From assembly GCF_000612545.2 (NCBI RefSeq), contig NZ_CP097800.1:6936001-7000000 (forward strand): a stretch of DNA of 64,000 nt. The letters run 5' to 3'. The stretch is from Streptomyces sp. PCS3-D2. GTDB taxonomy: Bacteria; Actinomycetota; Actinomycetes; Streptomycetales; Streptomycetaceae. The notes beneath the pieces are model-generated. The model had not been told where the DNA came from and ran no database searches. It saw nothing but the letters and a program-made list of their open reading frames with translations. The position numbers and the translations under genes were made by a program. Shown piece by piece: positions 8,382-17,069 of this stretch; within the stretch, counting starts at the first letter, position 1, and every line of letters starts with the position of its first letter.

Positions 8382-8729
8382 CGCCGAGCGGCCGACCCCG
8401 CGGGTCCCTGCGGATCAGCGCGGGCCCGCGGCGTCCGGCACCGGGGCCCGCGCTGCAGGGCCCTCCGGGCGTCGACGGACCGCACGGGACTCCTCCGCCC
8501 GCTTCGGGATCCCTTGGCTCCGATAGGTCGATCGGCTGGCCGGACCGGGGCGCGAACCGCACGAGGCCGCCGCCCGGCGGACCGGCCGGCCGATCTGCCG
8601 GGCGGCAGCCTCGCCCGCGGTCGGTCCCCCCGGCTTTCGGGGCGGGCCCGCCGCGATCGCGGGAGCCGGCCGTATGTCCGTGCGTCCGCCGATCGCCGCC
8701 ACGCGGCGGACGGCCGCGCGGCCCGCGCC
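8382..8729. other. Convergent intergenic region, 348 bp
   Basis: Gap between the S4-protein gene and the end of dhaM, which converge. Apart from the hairpin near its left end I see no gene or signal; open frames across it are GC-bias shadows. Confidence 0.5.
8417..8454. terminator. Terminator-like hairpin after S4-protein gene
   Basis: AGCGCGGGCCC (8417-8427) pairs with GGGCCCGCGCT (8444-8454), an 11-bp perfect stem with a 16-nt loop, 36 bp after the stop codon. Confidence 0.7.
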
Positions 8730-9161
8730 TCAGACCTTGCGGTAGGCGTACGCCTCGGCCGCGGCCTCCGCGACCTGTACCAGCGGGGCGCCCGCGGACG
8801 CGGCGACCACCGCCGCCACCGCGCCCTCGACGAACGGCGCGTCCACCAGCCGTGAATCCGGCGGAAGCTCGTCCTCCAGCAGCAGCGTCTTCACCGTCAG
8901 CACCGAGCTCCCGAGGTCCGCCAGCAGGGCCACCCCGGCGCCCCGGTCCACCTCGCGCGCGGCCTGCACGATCCGCTCCGCGCTCGTGCCGAGCCCACCG
9001 GCGGACGTGCCGCCCGCAGCGGCCACCGGAGCCACCGCTCCACCCGCCGCCAGGCCCCGTGCCAGCTCCGCCACCGACTCCGCCACCTGTGCACTGTGCG
9101 AGACCAGCACGACCCCGACCAGGTCCGGCGGGGTACCGCCGTCATCGCGTCCGCCCGTCAC
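8730..9161 (-). CDS. dhaM: Dihydroxyacetone kinase phosphotransfer subunit DhaM
   Basis: A 143-residue EIIA-mannose-type protein. VLVSHSAQVAE carries the phospho-accepting His at residue 22; the LADLGSS segment is also typical. DhaM takes phosphate from PTS protein HPr and passes it to ADP bound on DhaL, which phosphorylates dihydroxyacetone held by DhaK. The GTG start at 9161 overlaps the dhaL stop by 4 bp (GTGA), implying translational coupling. It is the single EIIA domain form, without the HPr/EI extensions seen in E. coli DhaM. No dhaK is found next to it. Confidence 0.9.
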   Translation of the reverse strand: MTGGRDDGGTPPDLVGVVLVSHSAQVAESVAELARGLAAGGAVAPVAAAGGTSAGGLGTSAERIVQAAREVDRGAGVALLADLGSSVLTVKTLLLEDELPPDSRLVDAPFVEGAVAAVVAASAGAPLVQVAEAAAEAYAYRKV

Positions 9162-9772
9162 CGCGCGTCCTTCGTCCGCCCGGCCACGTCCGCGAGCGCC
9201 CCGAGCAGCAGCGCCGACGAGGTTGCGCCCGGATCCTGGTGGCCGATGCTGCGCTCACCCAGATAGCTGGCCCGCCCCTTGCGCGCCTGCATCGGCACGG
9301 TCGCCAGCGCCCCGCTCTGTGCCGCGTCCGCCGCCGCACGGTACGACGTGCCCAGCGCGGCCACGCCCGGCAGCAGTGCGTCCAGCATGGTCTTGTCGCC
9401 CGCGGCCGCTCCGCCCAGCTGTGCCACCGCGGCGACCCCTCGGTCCAGGGCCTCCCGCAGTTCCTCGTCGGACACCTCCGGAGCCTCCCCGAGCTCCTTG
9501 CCGGTCCGGCGCAGCAGCATCCCGTACAGCGGGCCCGACGCACCGCCGACCGTCGAGATCAGCGTCCGCCCGGCGAGCTGGAGCACCGCGCCCGGCGCGG
9601 CCGGGGCCTCGGCCTCCAGGGTGGTGCGCACGGCCGTGAAACCCCGCAGGAGATTGCTCCCGTGGTCGGCGTCCCCGATGGCGGAGTCAAGCTCCGTGAG
9701 CCGGTCCGCCTCACGCTCCACGGCGGCCGCGGCGGCCGCCATCCAGCTCCGGAAGAACTCTGCGTCACGCAC
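9158..9772 (-). CDS. dhaL: Dihydroxyacetone kinase ADP-binding subunit DhaL
   Basis: A protein of about 204 residues. IGDADHGSN near residues 31-39 provides the Asp ligands for the Mg-ADP site, TVGGASGPLYG forms the nucleotide loop, and HQDPGATS near the C-terminus is also typical of DhaL. I prefer the GTG at 9772 over the ATG at 9805 because GAGGAG sits 6-7 bp before it. DhaL keeps a permanently bound ADP that is rephosphorylated by DhaM. The gene upstream is on the other strand, so the operon is dhaL-dhaM only; dhaK, which normally heads the operon, is missing here. Confidence 0.92.
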   Translation of the reverse strand: MRDAEFFRSWMAAAAAAVEREADRLTELDSAIGDADHGSNLLRGFTAVRTTLEAEAPAAPGAVLQLAGRTLISTVGGASGPLYGMLLRRTGKELGEAPEVSDEELREALDRGVAAVAQLGGAAAGDKTMLDALLPGVAALGTSYRAAADAAQSGALATVPMQARKGRASYLGERSIGHQDPGATSSALLLGALADVAGRTKDAR

Positions 9773-9957
9773 CGGATCTCCTCGCCTCGCGTCCGCCCGG
9801 GCCACTCCCTGCCGCCACCATAGATCAGCACCCGTGTCGCGGGCCCGCGGTCCGCACGGGCGCGTCAGACCGACGCTGACTCCGACAGCGCCTCGGCTGC
9901 GCAGAATCGGTCAATTGGCGCCGCATCCGGTCAACCGGAAGCGCGAGATTCGGCCAC

Positions 9958-11937
9958 GTGGTCGTATGTGTGCTTCTGCGGAATTCGACGAGTGCGAGGC
10001 GCGGCGTGGCAGCGACGACTGAAGAGCCGTTCAGGGCTCTGCTGGAAGCGGCACCGGACGCGATGGTGATCGTGGACGACGCCGGGGTGATCCGGCTGGT
10101 GAACGCGCAGACCGAGGCCCTGTTCGGCCACCCCCGGGCGGAGCTCCTGGGCCGCCACATCGAGGTGCTGGTCCCCGAGCGGTTCCGTGGCCAGCACCCG
10201 GGCCACCGGGTCGGCTACGCAGCGAGCCGCCAGGTCCGCCCGATGGGCGCCGGCCTGGAGCTGTACGGCCTGTGCCGGGACGGGCGCGAGTTCCCGGTGG
10301 AGATCAGCCTGAGCCCGCTGGAGACCCCGGAAGGCCTGCTGATCTCGGCGGCCGTACGCGACGTGAGCGAGCGCAGGGCCGCCGAGGAGCGCTTCCGGGC
10401 CCTGCTGGAGGCGGCCCCGGACGCCATGGTGATCGTCGACGAGCGCGGCGCGATCCAGCTCGTCAACGCCCAAACCGAGGCCCTTTTCGGGTATGCGCGG
10501 GAGGAACTGCTGGGAAGACCGGTGGAGGTGCTCGTACCGGAACGATTCCGCGGTCACCACGCCGACTTCCGCCACGGCTACTTCGTCAACCGCAAGACCC
10601 GCCCCATGGGCGCGGGCCTGGAGTTGTACGGCTTGCGCCGCGACGGGGGCGAGTTCCCGGTGGAGATCAGCCTGAGCCCGCTGGAGACGCCCGACGGCAC
10701 CCTGGTCTCCGCCGCCATCCGCGACGTCACCGAACGCAAGTCGGCCGAGGAGATGCTCGCCAAGCTCTACGAGCAGCAGCGCCACGTCGCGCTGACCCTC
10801 CAGCGCAGCCTCATGGGATCCCCACCGGACGTTCCCGGGATGCCCACCGCGAGCCGGTACTTCCCGGCGCGGCAGGGGGCCGGGGTGGGCGGCGACTGGT
10901 TCGACCTCATCCCGCTGGGCGGGGGCCGGGTCGGCGTGATGGTCGGCGACGTGATGGGGCGCGGCCTGGACGCCGCCGCCGTCATGGGACAGCTCAAGTC
11001 CGCCTCCCACGCGCTGGCCAAGACCGGGATGCCGCCGTGGCAGCTCATGCGTGCCCTGGACGCGGTCGTCAGCGAACTGCCGGACCAGTTCGTCACCTGC
11101 TGCTACCTGGTCCTCGACGCCGACTCGGCGGAGATCACCATGTGCTCGGCGGGGCACCTGCCGGTCCTGCTCGTCGCCCCGGGCGGCGAGGTGACCCGGC
11201 TGCCGGTCGAGGTGAGCGTGCCGCTGGGGGTGGGGGAGGTGCCCCACCACGAGACCCGGCACACCGTCGAGCCCGGCTCGGTGCTCGCGCTCTACACCGA
11301 CGGCCTGGTCGAGACGCCGGACAGCGACATCGACGGGCAGGTGGACGGTCTCGCGGCGGCGCTGGAGAAGGCCGTCGCCACGTCGGACGGCCTGGAGGCG
11401 GCCGCCGACCGGCTGCTGGACGAACTGCTCCCGGACGCCGACGACAACCCCGACGACGTGACCCTCCTGCTCGTCCGCATCCCCGACACCCCGGTGACCT
11501 CGCAGAGCATGCTCCTCGCCGCGGACCCGAGCAGCGTCGGCGCGGGGCGGCGGTTCCTGCGCAACACCCTGGCCCTGTGGGGCAAGGACGACGAGCAACT
11601 CCGCGACACCGCCTGCCTGCTCACCTCCGAGCTGCTCTCCAATGCGGTCAACCACAGCCGCGGACCCGTGCGGCTCCGGCTGCGCCAGGCCGGCCGCGAA
11701 CTCAGCGTCGAGGTCTGCGACGGGAGCCCGGTCCTGCCCCAGGCCCGATTCGCCGCCCCCGACGCCGAATCGGGCCGCGGCCTGCTCCTCGTCGACTCCC
11801 TCGCCTCCTCCTGGGGCACGCTGCCGACGGCCGAGGGCAAGGCCGTCTGGTTCTCGCTGCCCCTTCCGGCCCCGCGCCCCGCGCCTCTCCTGCGGCTCCC
11901 GCGCGAAAGCGTGCTGAGCCCCGGGACGGCCACGTGA
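9958..11937 (+). CDS. PAS-PAS-SpoIIE phosphatase-HATPase regulator
   Basis: A cytoplasmic regulator of up to 659 residues. It has two PAS domains in tandem that are near copies of each other (121-residue period), then a PP2C/SpoIIE phosphatase (about 270-500; GGDWFDLIP near 311, NPDDVTLLLV near 497), then an RsbW-like HATPase (about 510-640; LLTSELLSNAVNHS near 552). It probably resets anti-anti-sigma factors in response to a signal sensed by the PAS pair. The start is uncertain: GTG 9958 gives the longest form, but GTG 10006 (VAATTEEPFRALL) begins just before PAS1 and may be the real one. No partner sigma or STAS gene is adjacent. Confidence 0.88.
   Translation: MVVCVLLRNSTSARRGVAATTEEPFRALLEAAPDAMVIVDDAGVIRLVNAQTEALFGHPRAELLGRHIEVLVPERFRGQHPGHRVGYAASRQVRPMGAGLELYGLCRDGREFPVEISLSPLETPEGLLISAAVRDVSERRAAEERFRALLEAAPDAMVIVDERGAIQLVNAQTEALFGYAREELLGRPVEVLVPERFRGHHADFRHGYFVNRKTRPMGAGLELYGLRRDGGEFPVEISLSPLETPDGTLVSAAIRDVTERKSAEEMLAKLYEQQRHVALTLQRSLMGSPPDVPGMPTASRYFPARQGAGVGGDWFDLIPLGGGRVGVMVGDVMGRGLDAAAVMGQLKSASHALAKTGMPPWQLMRALDAVVSELPDQFVTCCYLVLDADSAEITMCSAGHLPVLLVAPGGEVTRLPVEVSVPLGVGEVPHHETRHTVEPGSVLALYTDGLVETPDSDIDGQVDGLAAALEKAVATSDGLEAAADRLLDELLPDADDNPDDVTLLLVRIPDTPVTSQSMLLAADPSSVGAGRRFLRNTLALWGKDDEQLRDTACLLTSELLSNAVNHSRGPVRLRLRQAGRELSVEVCDGSPVLPQARFAAPDAESGRGLLLVDSLASSWGTLPTAEGKAVWFSLPLPAPRPAPLLRLPRESVLSPGTAT
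10030..10755 (+). repeat. In-gene tandem duplication of PAS domain (2 x 363 bp)
   Basis: Two units of 121 codons (10030-10392 and 10393-10755) share FRALLEAAPDAMVIVD, LVNAQTEALFG, EVLVPERFRG, RPMGAGLELYGL and EFPVEISLSPLETP. The nucleotide sequences have drifted at many third positions, so the duplication is old enough for silent divergence but protein sequence has been held or homogenised. Confidence 0.9.
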
Positions 11938-11949
11938 TCGAATGGGGGT

Positions 11950-13029
11950 GTGAACGGCCGTGACGGAAAGGGTCCCGCTGTGCCAGATACACCCCCGCCG
12001 AACGTGTGGGCCGCGCCGCCCGCAGGCGCTCCGCGATGGCCGGCCCCGGCGCAGGGGTGGCCGCCCGCCGTGCACAGCGGGCCCCCGCCGACCGCTACCG
12101 CGCCGGCCGGCAGCGCCTTCCACGAACAGGGCCGCAACGGCCGGCAGAAGGCCCCGCAGCGCATCGGGGAGTTCCTCCTGGTCGCCGTCGGGAATCTGGC
12201 CCTGCCGCTGGTGGTGATCGCGTTCGGCGCCCTCGCCGGCTACGTGCTGGGGGCGGACTTCGCGGCCGAGGACGGCGAGCGGATCCTGGCGGATCCCCTC
12301 GCCGACGAGGCACTCGCCCTGCTCTCCATAGCCACCGGCATACCCGTCGTGCTGCTCGCCGTCCGCTGGTGCGGCAGCCGCCCCGCCGGGACCGCGGCCT
12401 CGGTCGTGGGCCGGCTGCGCTGGGGCTGGCTGGTCCGCTGCGCGGCGGTCGCCTTCCCGCTGATCGTCCTCCAGATGGGCGGGCTGGCGCTGTGGGGCTA
12501 CCTCAGCGACGGCGAGGAGTCCCTCGCCGGCGACTTCCCCGGATGGTCCGGGTTCGTGCTCTCCCTCCTCGTGCTGTGGGCCCTGATCCCCTTTCAGGCC
12601 GCGGCCGAGGAGTTCGTCTTCCGGGGCTGGCTCGCCCAGTTCTTCGGTGGGTTCCTGCGGTCCCCGTGGCCCGGCATCGTCCTCGCGTCCGCGCTCTTCG
12701 CCGTCGCGCACGGCTTCGGCGAGTGGTCGGGATTCGCCTTGCTCTTCTACTCCGCCCTGTGGTGGGGGTGGCTGACCATCCGCACCGGAGGCCTTGAGGC
12801 CGTCATCGCCGTGCACGTCGCGAACAACATGACTGCCTACGGCATCACCGTCGCCCTGGGAGAGCTGGCCGAATCGGGGAACGCGGCGGACGCCCCGTGG
12901 CAGGCGCTCGTCCTCGAACTCGTCGCCGCGCCGCTGTACTGCCTGCTGATCGCGCGGCTCGCCACGGCCCACGGCGTTCGCCGTCTCAGCGCTCCGGACC
13001 CCGCCGGCCGGGCGGAGCAGGCCGCGTAG
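11950..13029 (+). CDS. CPBP-family intramembrane glutamic endopeptidase
   Basis: A 359-residue membrane protein. After a Pro-rich cytoplasmic N-terminus (about 75 residues) come several hydrophobic helices and the ABI/CPBP (CAAX protease-like) domain: AEEFVFRG with the paired Glu at 220-221, a His in FAVAHGFG and HVANN near the C-terminus, the three motifs that make up the Rce1-type active site. These proteases cleave membrane substrates, but the substrate here is unknown. The GTG at 11950 gives the longest frame; GTG at 11980 (VPDTPPPNVW) has GGAAAGGG about 7 bp upstream and is an equally good start. It follows the SpoIIE gene by 12 bp, so the two could be co-transcribed. Confidence 0.87.
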   Translation: MNGRDGKGPAVPDTPPPNVWAAPPAGAPRWPAPAQGWPPAVHSGPPPTATAPAGSAFHEQGRNGRQKAPQRIGEFLLVAVGNLALPLVVIAFGALAGYVLGADFAAEDGERILADPLADEALALLSIATGIPVVLLAVRWCGSRPAGTAASVVGRLRWGWLVRCAAVAFPLIVLQMGGLALWGYLSDGEESLAGDFPGWSGFVLSLLVLWALIPFQAAAEEFVFRGWLAQFFGGFLRSPWPGIVLASALFAVAHGFGEWSGFALLFYSALWWGWLTIRTGGLEAVIAVHVANNMTAYGITVALGELAESGNAADAPWQALVLELVAAPLYCLLIARLATAHGVRRLSAPDPAGRAEQAA

Positions 13030-13036
13030 GCACGGC

Positions 13037-14290
13037 TTACCGGCCGGCGCCCGATCCGATCTCCACCACCCGGGCCCAGGCCGGTGTCCGGTCCGGGCGG
13101 TAGTGCGGGTCGTCCTCGTTCCACCGGAGAGCCACCGGGCGGGTGAAGCGCCCCACGACCGTCCGGCAGGGCGGGCGGACGGCCGGCCAGGCCGTCTGCC
13201 CGTCCGTCAGGACCACGATGACGTCGGGCGGCGGCCCCGCCTGCAGGGCCTTGGCGAAGCCCGCGCGCAGATCCGTACCGCCCCCGCCCAGCAGGGGGAT
13301 GCCCTCGCCCTCGCACAGCGGGTGCACGATCCGCGCCGCCGCGTCGCAGGGCACCACGGTGACCAGGTCGCGCCGCCCGCCCACGGCCTGCGCGATCGCG
13401 GCGACCTCCAGGAGCGCGCTGCCCAGTTCGGCGTCGCTGACCGAACCGGAGGTGTCGATCACCACGGAGACCCGCGGCGGCCTGCGGCGCAGGCTGGGCA
13501 GGACGATGCCGGGCAGCCCGGCCGAGCGTCGGGAGGGCCTGCCGTAGCTGTAGTCCTCGCCGGCCCCCGCGCCGGAGGCTGCGGACCGGACCGCCGCGCC
13601 CAACAGCTCCCGCCACGCCTGCGGTGGGTGGAAGGCCTCCTCCGCCCACCGCTTCCAGCCCTTCGGAGCGCTTCCCGGGCGCCCGTTGATGCCCTGCGCC
13701 ACCCGGAAGCGGACCGCGTCCTGCTCGTGCGCGCTGAGGCCGTGTGCGCCGTCCGCTCCCAGGTCCCACGCACGCTCCATCCCGTCGGCGCCGCTGCCGC
13801 AGTCCAGCCAGACCAGGGCCTGCGTCCGCGGCCCCAGCCCGAACTGGTGCAGATAGTCCTCCATCAACTCGCCCCCGGACAGACCCAGGTGCTGCGGGGT
13901 GACGGCCCCCGCCGGCCGCACCAGCCCGTGGCCGAACACGTCGTCGTTGATCTCCAGGTCCGCGGCGATGTTGATCCGCAGCCGTGCCCCGGGCCCTTCC
14001 AGTCCCTGGAGCCGCGCGGCCCGGTCACCCCGCCGGTGGTGGTCGCGCAGCAGGTGGGACACCTCATGGACCCAGACACCGGCCAGGTCCCTGACCGGGG
14101 TCCGGTCCACGAACCCGGCGGAGACGTACACCCGCCAGTACCTGTCGACGGCCATCGTCGGCACCTGCCGCGACTCCACGGTGTGCAGCGCGAACAGCGC
14201 CGTAGCGAGGTACGGCCGGACCCGTGCGGCGTGCAGCCGGGCGGTGTAGAGCTTGTCGCGGTCCAGCGCCCCCGGCGCCCCGGCACTCAC
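13037..14290 (-). CDS. Zincin-like + VWA domain protein (DUF2201 type), third gene of MoxR operon
   Basis: A 417-residue protein. The N-terminal half carries VWVHEVSHLLRDH, an HExxH zinc-metallopeptidase motif at residues 75-79 with an extra Asp-His just after, as in the putative metallopeptidase domain of DUF2201 proteins. The C-terminal half is a VWA-like domain whose MIDAS motif DTSGSVS begins at residue 279, followed by GGGGTDLRAGF and VVLTDGQT. The GTG start at 14290 overlaps the moxR stop by 4 bp (GTGA). MoxR ATPases and VWA proteins act together as chaperones that remodel or insert metal into partners; whether the HExxH site cleaves anything is unknown. The long in-frame extension upstream of 14290 overlaps moxR and is a shadow. 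Confidence 0.88.
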   Translation of the reverse strand: MSAGAPGALDRDKLYTARLHAARVRPYLATALFALHTVESRQVPTMAVDRYWRVYVSAGFVDRTPVRDLAGVWVHEVSHLLRDHHRRGDRAARLQGLEGPGARLRINIAADLEINDDVFGHGLVRPAGAVTPQHLGLSGGELMEDYLHQFGLGPRTQALVWLDCGSGADGMERAWDLGADGAHGLSAHEQDAVRFRVAQGINGRPGSAPKGWKRWAEEAFHPPQAWRELLGAAVRSAASGAGAGEDYSYGRPSRRSAGLPGIVLPSLRRRPPRVSVVIDTSGSVSDAELGSALLEVAAIAQAVGGRRDLVTVVPCDAAARIVHPLCEGEGIPLLGGGGTDLRAGFAKALQAGPPPDVIVVLTDGQTAWPAVRPPCRTVVGRFTRPVALRWNEDDPHYRPDRTPAWARVVEIGSGAGR

Positions 14291-15528
14291 GGGCGGGCCC
14301 CCGCGGGGACGCCCGCCCGGTCCCCGGCTCCTTCCGCGGCCCGGTCCGCGCGCCGGGACAGGTCCACCACCCCGGCGAGCCGCTCGATCGTGGCGGGTAC
14401 GTCCCACTCGTCCCGGCGCAGCGCGGCCAGCGCGGTCGCCGGGACGACCACCAGGTCCGGGGCCCCCGTCTCCAGAGCCCGGGCCATGATCGTCCATGCC
14501 GCGTCCCAGCGGGACTTCTCCGGACGCCGGTTGACCGCGGACACGATCCCGTCGAGCACGGCCTGGCGCTGGTCGCCCCGTTCGGGTAGTTCGGCGCCGG
14601 CCGGGTCGCGGAGCAGTGCTTCGGGGTCCGGGAGCTCCATCCGGTCCAGCGCGGCGAGCAGTTCCAGTCCCGGGCCGTCCCCCACGGTCCCCCTGACCAG
14701 CAGGGAGAGGACCTCCCGGGAGGAGCCGGCGGCGGTGGCGAACGCGAGCAGACGCAGTGTCATGTCCCAGCTGCGGGGCGACGGCCAGGCGCCGCCCCGC
14801 CGCGTCTCGCCGGAGGGCAGGCGGTGTACCAGTGGGGGCCGGGTGGTGAGGAACCCGCACACCGCGCGCCGGGCGAAGTCGACGGCGGCCGGCAGCGCCT
14901 GAGGGTCGAGCCGAGGCAGGGTGGCGCGCGGCCAGGTCCCGCCGAGGCCGCGTACGACGACATCGTGGTCGTGGGTCCACTGGAGGTGGACGAACCGGTT
15001 GGCCAGCGGCGGGCTCAGCTCCCAGCCGTCGGCCGCCGAGGACCTCGGGTTGGCGGCCGCCACGATCCGCACGCCGGGCGGCAGGTGCAGGGCACCGATC
15101 CGCCGTTCCAGTACCAGGCGCAGCAGTGCGGCCTGCACGGCCGGGGGCGCGGTGGACAGCTCGTCGAGGAAGAGCAGGCCGCGCCCGGCCCGCACCAGGC
15201 GCACTGCCCAGTCCGGCGGGGCCATGGGGACGCCCTGTTCGGCGGGGTCGTCGCCGACGACGGGCAGCCCGGAGAAGTCGGACGGCTCGTGCACACTGGC
15301 GATGACCGTGGTGAGCGGCAGGCCCAGGGAGGTGGCGAGCTGGGTCAGGGCTGCGGTCTTCCCGATCCCCGGTTCGCCCCACAGCAGGACGGGCAGGTCC
15401 GCGGCGACGGCCAGGGTGAGGGCTTCGAGCCGGTCATCGGGGCGGGGCTCGGTGGTGGTCTCGCCGAGCAGGGCCAGCAGAGTGCCGGCGACGTCGAGTT
15501 GCGAGAGGGCGGGCATGTCCGTGGGCAT
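14287..15528 (-). CDS. MoxR-family AAA+ ATPase
   Basis: A 413-residue AAA+ protein with Walker A GEPGIGKT at 51-58, Walker B LLFLDELS near 139-146, and sensor-1-like AAANP near 178. The ATG at 15528 has AGGTGA about 7 bp upstream. MoxR ATPases are encoded with VWA proteins and are thought to act as chaperones for assembly or activation of a client complex. The gene is translationally coupled to the zincin-VWA gene and lies 82 bp after an unrecognised gene that is probably the client or a third component. The last 25 residues are Ala/Gly/Arg-rich and look disordered. Confidence 0.93.
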   Translation of the reverse strand: MPTDMPALSQLDVAGTLLALLGETTTEPRPDDRLEALTLAVAADLPVLLWGEPGIGKTAALTQLATSLGLPLTTVIASVHEPSDFSGLPVVGDDPAEQGVPMAPPDWAVRLVRAGRGLLFLDELSTAPPAVQAALLRLVLERRIGALHLPPGVRIVAAANPRSSAADGWELSPPLANRFVHLQWTHDHDVVVRGLGGTWPRATLPRLDPQALPAAVDFARRAVCGFLTTRPPLVHRLPSGETRRGGAWPSPRSWDMTLRLLAFATAAGSSREVLSLLVRGTVGDGPGLELLAALDRMELPDPEALLRDPAGAELPERGDQRQAVLDGIVSAVNRRPEKSRWDAAWTIMARALETGAPDLVVVPATALAALRRDEWDVPATIERLAGVVDLSRRADRAAEGAGDRAGVPAGARP

Positions 15529-15610
15529 GAAGGGTCACCTGCGGGTTTCGTAGAGGGTGAAGGGAGAAGGGGGCGCGGCGGGCACGGCCGACGGCGCGGC
15601 CCGCCGGTGC

Positions 15611-17017
15611 TCAGGAGGCCCGGCGGGCGTGCCGGGCGCGAACGGGATTCGGGGGGAGGCGTCTGGGCCCGGGGCCGGCCAGGCCCGCACGGAACAGCCC
15701 GTAGGTGATCCGCCGTCGGGCGGCCGCCTCCAGTTCGTCCAGCAGGGCGCCCGGACGCAGCAGGGCGTCCGGGCCCAACAGGCCCTCGACGACGGCCAGC
15801 GCGCCGGTGAGGTCTCCGTGGTCGAGGCGTTCACGGACGCCGGTGAGGCAGTCCGGCCGGCGGTGTGCCGCGTCGATGGCCCGCAGACAGGGCAGGGGAG
15901 TTCCGGACAGGGCCGCCAGCAGTTCCTCGCGCCGGACCTCGTCCGGGCCGTGGTCCAGTGGTGTCAGCACCCCGTCGACGAGGCCGATGCGGTGCCGGGC
16001 TCCACGGCATTCGACCGGACGCGGTTGCCCGGGCCCCGTCTCCGGGCCGGCGGTTCGCGGCGCCGGTGCTGCTGCGGCCTCCGGTGCCAGGGCGGCGGCG
16101 ACCAGCGGGTGCAGCCGAGCGGCCTCGATGGAGCCGGTGCGGAGCAGTTCCAGGTCCGGGAGCAGCCGGGCCGCCGCGTCGGGCAGTACCGGGAGCGTGT
16201 GGGCGCTGCCATCCGTGGGGGCGGTTCGGATCCGGAGGGAGGGAGCACCGGTGCCGGGCCCGTCCCGGACCAGGTCCAGGACCAGCCGTTGCCGGCCTCC
16301 GAGCCGCACGGTGATGCTGCCGGTGTCGCGCCCCTCGGCCCGGAGCACGATTCCGGCCTCGGCGGCCCACCGGTCGACGGCGCAGCCGTGCTCCGGTGGC
16401 AGCGCTCCGGCGAGGTCGGGATCCGGTCCGGACGGATCGCGGCACGGCGGCCCGTCGGCCCCGGAGCGGGCCCGCAGTTCGTCCGTCCGGCGGGCATCCC
16501 ACAAGTGGCGGTGCAGGTCGAGGCGGAAGCGCCGGTCGGGGCGGGCAGCGCGGCGGGGGTCGGCGCCGGCGACCCCGGCCTCGGAGCGGGAACCGTCCCA
16601 CAGCGCGAGGCCGATGCGCTGGCCGCCGTCCGCCCAGGCGGGTGGGGTACGGGCGACCAGGTGCACCGGGGCAGCCGTGTCCTCGGGCCCGGCGGTGGCG
16701 TACCGGGCGAGGGTGAGAGTCAGGCCGGGGCGCAGCAGCCCGTGGGGAGCGATCCGCGGCATGTGCCAGCGCAGCAGGTCGGGGGCCAGGTGGCGGAGGT
16801 CGGCCCGGATCCGGTCCGCGAGGTCGCGGCCGTGCGAGCGGGCCAGGGAACGCAGGTTGAAGTCGACATCGAAGCCTGCGGCGGCGCATGCCGCGGCCCA
16901 GTCGCCGCAGTGGCGGCGGGCGGTCGCAGCCTCGATCATGGGTGCCGGCACGGCGTACTGCCGTACGCGGAGCCAGAGGGCGAGGCGGGAGTCCCCGTTC
17001 GCGGTCCGAGTGAGCAT
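15611..17017 (-). CDS. Unknown protein, first gene of the MoxR-VWA operon
   Basis: A 468-residue protein I cannot place in a named family. No signal peptide, membrane segment or nucleotide-binding motif is visible. The N-terminus (MLTRTANGDSRLALWLRVRQ, then RRHCGDWAAACAAAGFDVDF) reads as helical and is followed by DLLRWHMPRIAPHG; the middle has alternating short hydrophobic strands (SITVRLGGRQRLVLDLV); the C-terminal third is again helical. It is Arg/Ala-rich throughout. AAGGTGG precedes the ATG at 17017. It heads a same-strand operon with the MoxR ATPase and the zincin-VWA protein, so it is likely their substrate, adaptor or effector. This is context-based inference only. Confidence 0.75.
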   Translation of the reverse strand: MLTRTANGDSRLALWLRVRQYAVPAPMIEAATARRHCGDWAAACAAAGFDVDFNLRSLARSHGRDLADRIRADLRHLAPDLLRWHMPRIAPHGLLRPGLTLTLARYATAGPEDTAAPVHLVARTPPAWADGGQRIGLALWDGSRSEAGVAGADPRRAARPDRRFRLDLHRHLWDARRTDELRARSGADGPPCRDPSGPDPDLAGALPPEHGCAVDRWAAEAGIVLRAEGRDTGSITVRLGGRQRLVLDLVRDGPGTGAPSLRIRTAPTDGSAHTLPVLPDAAARLLPDLELLRTGSIEAARLHPLVAAALAPEAAAAPAPRTAGPETGPGQPRPVECRGARHRIGLVDGVLTPLDHGPDEVRREELLAALSGTPLPCLRAIDAAHRRPDCLTGVRERLDHGDLTGALAVVEGLLGPDALLRPGALLDELEAAARRRITYGLFRAGLAGPGPRRLPPNPVRARHARRAS

Positions 17018-17069
17018 CAGCGCCCACCTTGCGCGGTGGGGACCTCCGATCCGTGAGTGGAGTGAAGGT

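Noticed and set aside
9931-12972. Minus-strand open frame of 1013 codons across the second SpoIIE gene and the CPBP gene
   Set aside because: GC-bias shadow; its apparent repeats are only the reverse of the PAS duplication.
14291-15382. In-frame upstream extension of the zincin-VWA protein
   Set aside because: It overlaps moxR completely; the GTG with a GTGA overlap at 14290 is the natural start.
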